A stretch of DNA of 21,417 nt from DATHWB01 sp040880725 (GTDB lineage: Bacteria; Actinomycetota; Acidimicrobiia; Spongiisociales; ZC4RG35): positions 1-21,417 of the forward strand of contig JBBDHV010000034.1 in assembly GCA_040880725.1 (NCBI GenBank). Reading direction: 5' to 3'. The position numbers were made by a program, and so were the translations under genes. Shown piece after piece: positions 15,428 through 21,417 of the stretch (its first letter is position 1; every line of letters starts with the position of its first letter). The notes under the pieces were generated by a model. That model ran no database searches, was not told where the DNA came from, and saw nothing but the letters and a program-made list of their open reading frames with translations.

Positions 15428-17814
15428 AGATCTCACTGAACTGGCTGCTCGAATTCGCCGACCTTCCGACCCGCGATCCGGCGGTCATCAAGGACGCCTT
15501 GTACTCGCTCGGCCACGAAGTCGACGGTGTCACCGAACTCACCGCCGACTGGACCGGCGTGACGATTGCCGAGGTGCTCACCGTTGACGCCCATCCCGAC
15601 GCCGACAAGGTCCGGCTCTGCACGGTGAGCACAGGGGGCGATCCGATCGAGGTGGTGTGTGGAGCGTGGAATTTCGACCCCGGCGCACGGGTGGCGTTCG
15701 CCAACCCCGGAGCCGTGCTCCCCGGCGGTTTCGAGATCGGTTCCCGCAAGATTCGCGGCGTCCTGTCTCACGGCATGATCTGTTCGGAGAAGGAACTGGG
15801 ACTCGGCGAGGATCACGACGGGATCCTCGTATTGGAGGACGATGCACCCGTCGGCGAGGACTTCGCCGAGTGGGTCGCGCGCCCGGACGTGGTGTTCGAT
15901 CTCTCCATCACCCCCAACCGTCCTGACGCGATGTCCGTTCTGGGCATCGCCCGGGATCTGGCTGCGCACTTCGGACTGGCGCTCCGGATGCCGGATGCCC
16001 CGCTGCACACCTCGCCTTCCCCGCCGCGGATCGACGTCAACATCGACGATCCGACTGGGTGCTTTCGTTTCACGACCCGAGAGATGCAGGGCGTCCGGAT
16101 CGGTCCCTCGCCGTTCTGGATGCGCCATCGCCTGCGAGCCGGCGGAATGCGCCCGATCTCCAACGCCGTCGACGTGACCAACTACGTGATGCTCGAACTC
16201 GGCCACCCGTTGCACGCCTTCGATATCGAGCGCATCGAAGGCACCAGATTGACGATTCGACGGGCGGCGGCAGGCGAGACGTTGGTGACCCTCGACGACG
16301 TCGAACGGGAATTGACCGCAGACGACCTCGTGATCTGCGACGACTTCGGTCCGACTTCGTTGGCCGGGACGATGGGCGGGGCGCGTTCGGAAGTCGTCGA
16401 CACCTCGACCGAGATCCTTCTCGAGGCGGCCAGCTGGGATCCACCCACCGTCATGTGGATGTCTCGACGTCACGGCCTTCGCTCGGAGGCCTCCGCCCGT
16501 TTCGAACGGGGAGTGGATCGGGAGCTGGCTGCCCGCGCGCTCGAGCGTGCGGCGTCGCTGCTCCAGCGTGTCGCCGGCGGTGTCGTCGTGGAATCGTCGG
16601 TCGATGCGGTCGCGGTCCCGTTCCAGCGCACGGTTCTCCAGCTTCCCGCATCCGAGGTGGAACGCATTCTCGGGCCCGGCTTCGACCCCGAGCGCATCTC
16701 GTCGCTGCTGGGGTCCATCGGGCTGGAGGTCGAAGGGGCGGACCCGCTCGCGGTCACGGTGCCTGGCTATCGACCCGATATCGAGCGTCCCATCGACCTC
16801 ATCGAGGAGATCGCTCGACTGCACGGATTCGACCAGTTCGATGCGACAGTCCCGACGGGGCGTGGCGGTGGCTGGTCGGTGGAGCAACGTCGGGCCAGAA
16901 CGCTGCGCCAGACCCTCGTCGGACTCGGACTCTCCCAGGCGACCCACCTCAGTTTCATCGGGACCGACGACCTGGACGCACTCGGCTACGGCGTCGACCA
17001 CGACGCCCGTCGGGTCGTCATCGTGAAGAACCCTCTCCGGGAAGAAGAAGCGATCCTGCGCACGACCCTGCTGCCGGGCCTGCTGGGCTCTGCCCGGTAC
17101 AACCTCTCGCACGGTGCAGAGCAGATCGCGTTGTTCGAAACCGGGAAGGTGTTCTTCGACCGCCCGGACAGCACCGACGTCCGAATCCCCGACCAGCCCG
17201 ACCGTCTCGGGTTCGTGATCGTGGGACACCACGGACCCGCGGGAGTCGAGTCCCCGGGCCGGGCTGTCGACGTCTACACGGCAACGGCGGTGTGGCGAGC
17301 AGTGGCGCGAGCCCTCGGGATCGACATCGAGCTCCGCCCGGCTTCGCCTTCGGGTCTGCATCCGGGTCGTGCCGCATCGGTGGTCGTCGACGGCGAATCC
17401 ATCGGTTCGATCGGGGAACTCCATCCGGCCACTGCCGACCACTACGAACTTGTTGGCCGGGTGGCAGTCGGCGAGATCGACCTCGCCCCGATCGTGCGTG
17501 CCCGACCCGCCCCCGCTCTCGTGACACCGAGCACGTTCCCCCCGGTGGAGTTCGACCTCGCGTTCGCCTGCGAGCGGAGCATCGAGGCGGCTGCGCTCGT
17601 GGCCGCGACCCGCGGAGCCGGATCGGACCTCGTGGCCTCTGCGGAGGTGTTCGACGAGTACGTCGGGCTGGCAGACGGCCGGAAGTCTCTGGCGATCCGC
17701 TACGTGCTGCGGGCACCAGACCGCACCTTGACCAACGAGGAAGTAGCGCCCGTCCGCTCGGCGATGATCCATGCGGCCGCGGGCCTCGGCGCGGAGCTGC
17801 GGGGTGGATCGTGA
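15424..17814 (+). CDS. pheT: Phenylalanine-tRNA ligase, beta subunit
   Basis: The structural and editing subunit of PheRS. The 796-residue length is standard. It starts MKISLNWLLEFADLP, has an OB-fold tRNA-binding domain (about 40-150; VDAHPDADKVRLCTV and VCGAWNF), the B3/B4 editing domain (about 205-370; LELGHPLHAFD), the B5 domain (about 400-470), the catalytic-like core with VKNPLREEEAILRTTLLPGLL and a C-terminal ferredoxin-fold anticodon-binding domain (about 700-796; PSTFPPVEFDLAF). Start in ATGA with pheS, stop in GTGA with argF, so PheRS and OTCase are translationally linked. Confidence 0.96.
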   Translation: MKISLNWLLEFADLPTRDPAVIKDALYSLGHEVDGVTELTADWTGVTIAEVLTVDAHPDADKVRLCTVSTGGDPIEVVCGAWNFDPGARVAFANPGAVLPGGFEIGSRKIRGVLSHGMICSEKELGLGEDHDGILVLEDDAPVGEDFAEWVARPDVVFDLSITPNRPDAMSVLGIARDLAAHFGLALRMPDAPLHTSPSPPRIDVNIDDPTGCFRFTTREMQGVRIGPSPFWMRHRLRAGGMRPISNAVDVTNYVMLELGHPLHAFDIERIEGTRLTIRRAAAGETLVTLDDVERELTADDLVICDDFGPTSLAGTMGGARSEVVDTSTEILLEAASWDPPTVMWMSRRHGLRSEASARFERGVDRELAARALERAASLLQRVAGGVVVESSVDAVAVPFQRTVLQLPASEVERILGPGFDPERISSLLGSIGLEVEGADPLAVTVPGYRPDIERPIDLIEEIARLHGFDQFDATVPTGRGGGWSVEQRRARTLRQTLVGLGLSQATHLSFIGTDDLDALGYGVDHDARRVVIVKNPLREEEAILRTTLLPGLLGSARYNLSHGAEQIALFETGKVFFDRPDSTDVRIPDQPDRLGFVIVGHHGPAGVESPGRAVDVYTATAVWRAVARALGIDIELRPASPSGLHPGRAASVVVDGESIGSIGELHPATADHYELVGRVAVGEIDLAPIVRARPAPALVTPSTFPPVEFDLAFACERSIEAAALVAATRGAGSDLVASAEVFDEYVGLADGRKSLAIRYVLRAPDRTLTNEEVAPVRSAMIHAAAGLGAELRGGS

Positions 17815-18701
17815 GTCTCCTCACCATTGCGGAGACACCCGTCGCCGACCTGCGACGCATCTTGGAACTCGGAGCGGCGGTGAAGGCCGATCCGCTGTCA
17901 TACCGTGGTGCGCTGGGAGGGCGGTCGATCGGGCTCTTCTTCCAAAAGCAGTCCCTGCGCACCTGGGTGAGTTGTGACGTCGCGGCCATCCAGCTCGGAA
18001 TCCACCCGATCGTCATTCGCAATGACCAGACGGGACTCGGCACCCGTGAAACGCCCGAGGATGTCGGACGGGCACTCGAGCGCTACCTCGATCTGCTGGG
18101 AATGCGTGTCTTCGACCACGGCGACCTCGCGGCCATCGATGCCGCCACCGAGATGCCGCTCGTCAATCTCCTCTCCGACCGGGAGCATCCGTGTCAGGCC
18201 GTGGCAGACCTGATGACCCTCGCCGAGCACCGTCCGATAGAGGGAAGCAAGGTCGCCTATCTGGGCGACGGGAACAACGTCTGTCACTCGCTGATGCTGG
18301 CGACCACCAAGGCCGGAGGTTCGATCACCGTGGCCACCCCGCCGGGGTACGAGCCCGACGTCGACGTCGTCGCTCTCGCCCGCACGTTCGGAGACGTGGA
18401 CCTCACCGAGGATCCGCACGGCGCAGTCACAGGGGCTGACGCGGTGTACACGGATGTGTGGGCGTCGATGGGCCAGGAGACCGAGGCCGATCTACGACGG
18501 CGCCATTTCGCTCGGTTCCAGGTCGACGACGCCGTGATGACAGCCGCCGGGCCCGAAGCCATCTTTCTTCACTGCCTTCCCGCCCATCGCGGAGAAGAGG
18601 TGACCGACTCGGTGATGGAGTCCGGTCGGTCACGGGTGTTCGACCAGGCGGAGAACCGGCTGCACGCCTTCAAAGCCATCCTGCTCCATCTCCTGGGGTG
18701 A
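17811..18701 (+). CDS. argF: Ornithine carbamoyltransferase with variant carbamoyl-phosphate loop
   Basis: Transfers the carbamoyl group from carbamoyl phosphate to ornithine, giving citrulline. The 296-residue product keeps Arg99, HPCQ (126-129), LGDGNNVCHSLM (151-162), DVWASMG (215-221, ornithine loop) and HCLPAHRGEEV (254-264). These ornithine-side motifs argue against acetyl- or succinyl-ornithine carbamoyltransferases. The carbamoyl-phosphate loop, normally STRTR, reads SLRTW (48-52): Ser, the key Arg and Thr remain, but Thr becomes Leu and the last Arg becomes Trp. In Mycobacterium tuberculosis pheST is followed by argCJBDFRGH; only argF remains here. GTG start overlaps pheT, stop overlaps the next gene, each by 4 nt. 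Confidence 0.88.
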   Translation: MSLLTIAETPVADLRRILELGAAVKADPLSYRGALGGRSIGLFFQKQSLRTWVSCDVAAIQLGIHPIVIRNDQTGLGTRETPEDVGRALERYLDLLGMRVFDHGDLAAIDAATEMPLVNLLSDREHPCQAVADLMTLAEHRPIEGSKVAYLGDGNNVCHSLMLATTKAGGSITVATPPGYEPDVDVVALARTFGDVDLTEDPHGAVTGADAVYTDVWASMGQETEADLRRRHFARFQVDDAVMTAAGPEAIFLHCLPAHRGEEVTDSVMESGRSRVFDQAENRLHAFKAILLHLLG

Positions 18702-19276
18702 GAACGCTCCTGAGTGCCCCGGCCCCCGCAGTGGGACCCGGACTCCTCGGCTCGCTTCTCACGACGACCCTGGGAGGACGCCACACCGCGGTGATCATCA
18801 CCGAAGTGGAGGCGTACGCATCCGACGATCCCGCCAGCCACTCGTTTCGGGGCCGGACCCGCCGCAACGCGTCGATGTTCGGCCCGCCGGGAACGCTGTA
18901 CGTCTACCGGTCGTACGGAATCCACTGGTGCATGAATGTCACGACCGGGCCAGAGGGAGAGGCGAGCGCGTTGCTCCTCAGGGCGGGGGAACTGACTGCG
19001 GGCCGTGAGCACGCCGCACACCGTCGGGGACGCAGCGACCATCTCACCGATGGGCCTGGCAAACTCGCGCAGGCCTTGGGAGTGACGGGAGATCACGACG
19101 GGCTGGACCTGCTCGACTCGTCCAGCCCGATCCAGTTACGACCCGGTGAGCGGCTGTCCGCGATCACCACCCCGCGGATCGGGATCAGCAAGGCAGTGGA
19201 TGTTCCGTGGCGTTGGGTTGCGACCGGGCCGGTATTGTCGCCTCTCCCCGATACCGAGACCGATGAACACGACTGA
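18698..19276 (+). CDS. mpg: 3-methyladenine DNA glycosylase (AAG/MPG family)
   Basis: Removes alkylated purines to start base excision repair. The 192-residue product has TEVEAYASDDPASHSF (35-50) with probable general base Glu38 and base-contacting Tyr40 and His48, then RTRRNASMFGPPGTLYVYRSYGIHWCMNV (53-81), and DGPGKLAQALGV further on, all standard for the AAG fold. The GTG at 18698 sits in a GTGA overlap with argF. The 3' end overlaps tyrS by 14 nt. The mpg-tyrS pair is also present in Mycobacterium tuberculosis. Confidence 0.93.
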   Translation: MRTLLSAPAPAVGPGLLGSLLTTTLGGRHTAVIITEVEAYASDDPASHSFRGRTRRNASMFGPPGTLYVYRSYGIHWCMNVTTGPEGEASALLLRAGELTAGREHAAHRRGRSDHLTDGPGKLAQALGVTGDHDGLDLLDSSSPIQLRPGERLSAITTPRIGISKAVDVPWRWVATGPVLSPLPDTETDEHD

Positions 19277-20456
19277 ACAACTCTCGCGCCTCATGCGAGG
19301 CGTCGATGTGTGCCGGCCGCCGGCAGCACTCGAAGAGAAGCTGAAGGAGGGCCGCCCCCTTCGAGTGAAGCTGGGACTCGATCCCACCGCCCCGGCGGTG
19401 ACCCTCGGCTGGGCCGTGGTACTGCGCAAGCTCCGGCATTTCCAGGAACTCGGACACACGGCGGTGCTGATCGTGGGCGACTTCACCGCACAGGTCGGCG
19501 ATCCGAGCGGCAAGAGCGAGACTCGCAATCGCCTCAGCCGAGACGAGGTACTCGGGTACGCCGAATCGCTCCTCGACGAGTTCCAACGGGTGCTCCTGGC
19601 CGAACCACTGGAGATCCGGTACAACTCCGAATGGCTCGACGCCATCGACATGGCAGGGCTCCTCGAGCTCACCTCCAAGGCCACGGTCGCCCAGATGATG
19701 GAGCGGGGAGACTTCGCCAAGCGCCTCGCGGCGAACACGCCGATCTCGGTGATGGAATTCCTCTACCCGCTGCTGCAGGGCTACGACTCTGTGGCGGTAC
19801 GCGCAGACGTCGAGTTGGGAGGCTCGGACCAGCTCTGGAACCTGATGATGGGTCGAGAAGTCCAACGCGGCTACGGAATGGACCCCCAAGTGGCGTTGAC
19901 GATGCCCCTCCTGGTCGGCACCGACGGGGCACAGAAGATGTCCCAGAGCCTCGGCAACTACATCGGCGTGGCCGAGGATCCGACGGAACAGTTCGGCAAG
20001 ACGATGTCCATACCCGACGAACTCCTCGTGCAGTGGTTCGAACTCGCCACCGAGGTCGGTCTCGATGAGATCGCCACCATTGCGAGCGGACTGGCCGACG
20101 GATCGGAGCACCCGAACGCGACGAAGCGGCGACTCGCCCGCGAGATCGTCACGCTCTACCACGGCGCCGACGCCGCCCTCGGTGCCGAAGCGCACTTCGA
20201 CACCGTCCACAAGCGCCACGAGGTGCCCGAGGACATCGACAGTCACACGTTGGGCGATGACGACCCTGTCTCCTTGGCCGCGCTGATCCGCGACGCCGGT
20301 CTGGCTGCCAGTGGGGGAGAGGCACGCCGGCTGATCGCCCAGGGCGCGGTCCGCGTCGACGGTGAGGTCGTGACCGAACTCGAGGTGGCACGGTTCCAAC
20401 TGGTCGGCACCGTGCTGCAGGTCGGGAAGCGCCGTTTCGTGCGCCTGGCGGGCTGA
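19263..20456 (+). CDS. tyrS: Tyrosine-tRNA ligase with altered HIGH and KMSKS signatures
   Basis: Class I synthetase charging tRNA-Tyr. From ATG 19263 the product has 397 residues: Rossmann catalytic domain, anticodon-binding helical region and a C-terminal S4 RNA-binding domain (about 330-397; LIRDAGLAASGGEARRLIAQGAVRVDG). Clear TyrRS motifs are KLGLDPTAP (36-44), GDFTAQVGDPSGKSETR (72-88), YPLLQGYDSV and LGGSDQLWNLMMGRE (185-199). The HIGH element is TLGW (47-50), so both histidines are absent, and KMSKS is KMSQS (225-229). All else looks intact, so it is probably functional and a lineage variant. ATG 19293 is an alternative start. The start overlaps mpg by 14 nt. Confidence 0.94.
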   Translation: MNTTEQLSRLMRGVDVCRPPAALEEKLKEGRPLRVKLGLDPTAPAVTLGWAVVLRKLRHFQELGHTAVLIVGDFTAQVGDPSGKSETRNRLSRDEVLGYAESLLDEFQRVLLAEPLEIRYNSEWLDAIDMAGLLELTSKATVAQMMERGDFAKRLAANTPISVMEFLYPLLQGYDSVAVRADVELGGSDQLWNLMMGREVQRGYGMDPQVALTMPLLVGTDGAQKMSQSLGNYIGVAEDPTEQFGKTMSIPDELLVQWFELATEVGLDEIATIASGLADGSEHPNATKRRLAREIVTLYHGADAALGAEAHFDTVHKRHEVPEDIDSHTLGDDDPVSLAALIRDAGLAASGGEARRLIAQGAVRVDGEVVTELEVARFQLVGTVLQVGKRRFVRLAG

Positions 20457-20457
20457 C

Positions 20458-20485
20458 TTGCGTGCTCCCGGATCGGTGGTACTGT
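20458..20485 (+). promoter_or_regulatory. Candidate rRNA promoter P1
   Basis: TTGCGT (20458-20463), a 16-nt spacer and TACTGT (20480-20485). The -35 overlaps the end of tyrS (stop at 20454-20456) by position only. Inferred by pattern. Confidence 0.4.
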
Positions 20486-20493
20486 TCCGTCTC

Positions 20494-20511
20494 CGCCGAC
20501 CTCGGTCGGCG
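20494..20511 (+). terminator. GC hairpin after tyrS
   Basis: CGCCGAC, loop CTCG and GTCGGCG form a 7-bp stem. No T-run follows. It may end tyrS transcription or shape the leader of a P1 transcript. Confidence 0.3.
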
Positions 20512-20553
20512 AACTCGCACGCGACACCGCACCTCTTCAGAAGCGGTGGCGAT

Positions 20554-20583
20554 TTGGTGCGAGAGCGATGCACCGGCTACCAT
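20554..20583 (+). promoter_or_regulatory. Candidate rRNA promoter P2
   Basis: TTGGTG (20554-20559), an 18-nt spacer and TACCAT (20578-20583). Transcription would begin just before the BoxB-like hairpin, a sensible place for the main rRNA promoter. Confidence 0.45.
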
Positions 20584-20592
20584 GGTCGGTCG

Positions 20593-20613
20593 CTTCGCAC
20601 CAACAATGCGAAG
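20593..20613 (+). promoter_or_regulatory. BoxB-like hairpin of the rRNA leader
   Basis: CTTCGCA (20593-20599) and TGCGAAG (20607-20613) form a perfect 7-bp stem with a 7-nt loop, immediately upstream of the BoxA-like element. This is the expected order of Nus-factor antitermination sites in an rRNA leader. Confidence 0.5.
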
Positions 20614-20620
20614 GAGCAGC

Positions 20621-20646
20621 GGCTCCTTGACAACTGGATAGTGTGC
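20621..20646 (+). promoter_or_regulatory. BoxA-like antitermination element
   Basis: CTCCTTGACAACTGGATAGT followed by GTGC resembles the conserved actinobacterial rRNA leader block TTTGAGAACTCAATAGTGTG. BoxA in nascent RNA binds NusB-NusE and prevents Rho termination in rRNA operons. Confidence 0.6.
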
Positions 20647-20887
20647 CAAAAGTCAGCACGCGCCCGACACACGGGAGGATTTCGGTCCGACCGGGGTGAC
20701 GGTGCGCGAGCACCAGAAACCTCCAACGGAGTGCATTGCACGCCCGAGGAGGGTTCAGGAGCAAGTAGCGAAAGAGCAATCACATCCTCGTGACCGGCTT
20801 CGGTCGGGATCGGGGGTAAACGGATAGCTCACATTGACCGGATTGTCGGAAGACCAGGTGCTTGCACCGGGTCGGCCACATGAACGT

Positions 20888-21417
<530 letters not shown>

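Larger units (their letters stand above)
20457..20887 (+). other. rRNA operon leader and promoter region
   Basis: This 431-nt stretch between tyrS and 16S rRNA has no convincing protein gene. It holds two candidate promoters, a GC hairpin, a BoxB-like hairpin followed by a BoxA-like element, and about 240 nt of pre-16S leader that should contain the 5' strand of the RNase III processing stem; its partner lies beyond the window. A small stem GACCG/CGGTC (20792-20805) is also visible. Confidence 0.7.

Noticed and set aside
15433..17772. Long minus-strand open frame (779 codons) opposite pheT
   Set aside because: Shadow of pheT in GC-rich DNA; the plus-strand frame has clear PheT domains and the antisense translation has no recognisable family.
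19185..20573. Minus-strand open frame opposite tyrS
   Set aside because: Antisense shadow of a clear TyrRS gene.
20627..20655. TTGACA at 20627 as a third rRNA promoter
   Set aside because: The position 17 nt downstream reads AAGTCA, a poor -10; the motif fits better as part of the BoxA-like block.
20458..20793. Plus-strand open frame between tyrS and 16S rRNA (111 codons)
   Set aside because: Covers promoters and antitermination elements; no ribosome-binding site or protein motif.

Overview
The window is a gene-dense, high-GC stretch of an actinobacterial chromosome. The partial 16S rRNA gene at the right end has a short V3 loop and other features that fit the class Acidimicrobiia, which I judge by eye and hold with moderate confidence. 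All 22 protein genes and the rRNA gene lie on the + strand. Genes are packed tightly, often with 4-nt NTGA stop/start overlaps, and most stops are TGA. I see no mobile element, tRNA or CRISPR.

Layout. (1) 1-166: a GC-rich hairpin, then a candidate promoter for rpoZ. (2) 167-4588: rpoZ, coaBC, metK and priA. (3) 4605-7900: def and fmt (making and removing the N-formyl group of the initiator Met), rsmB (16S m5C967 methyltransferase) and rpe (pentose phosphate pathway). (4) 7897-12178: a REC-GGDDF response regulator followed by a full riboflavin set, ribD, ribE, ribBA and ribH. (5) 12179-12505: a 327-nt leader with an 18-bp tandem repeat, three hairpins, a palindrome and a possible short leader ORF. 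(6) 12506-14369: infC, rpmI, rplT and a SpoU-family rRNA methyltransferase. (7) 14384-18701: pheS, pheT and argF. (8) 18698-20456: a 3-methyladenine glycosylase gene (mpg) and tyrS. (9) 20457-20887: an rRNA operon leader with two candidate promoters and BoxB/BoxA-like elements. (10) 20888 to the end: the first ~530 nt of 16S rRNA.

Gene order matches, from memory, two separate blocks of Mycobacterium tuberculosis (rpoZ-dfp-metK...priA...fmt-fmu-rpe-ribG-ribC-ribA2-ribH and infC-rpmI-rplT-tsnR-pheS-pheT-arg cluster...mpg-tyrS). Here they are joined, with argF as the only arginine gene in the second block and the rRNA operon directly after tyrS. The set is mostly translation and cofactor housekeeping: rRNA modification, initiator formylation and deformylation, IF3, L35, L20, two tRNA synthetases and rRNA, together with CoA, SAM and flavin synthesis.

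No wholly new system is evident. The most interesting points are: infC apparently starts at ATC behind a strong Shine-Dalgarno; priA appears to start at CTG within a CTGA overlap; TyrRS has TLGW in place of HIGH and KMSQS in place of KMSKS; the OTCase carries SLRTW in place of STRTR; a GGDDF response regulator sits in the flavin operon; a 36-nt hairpin repeat lies at two operon boundaries; and three of the four non-TGA stop codons double as possible -10 hexamers.
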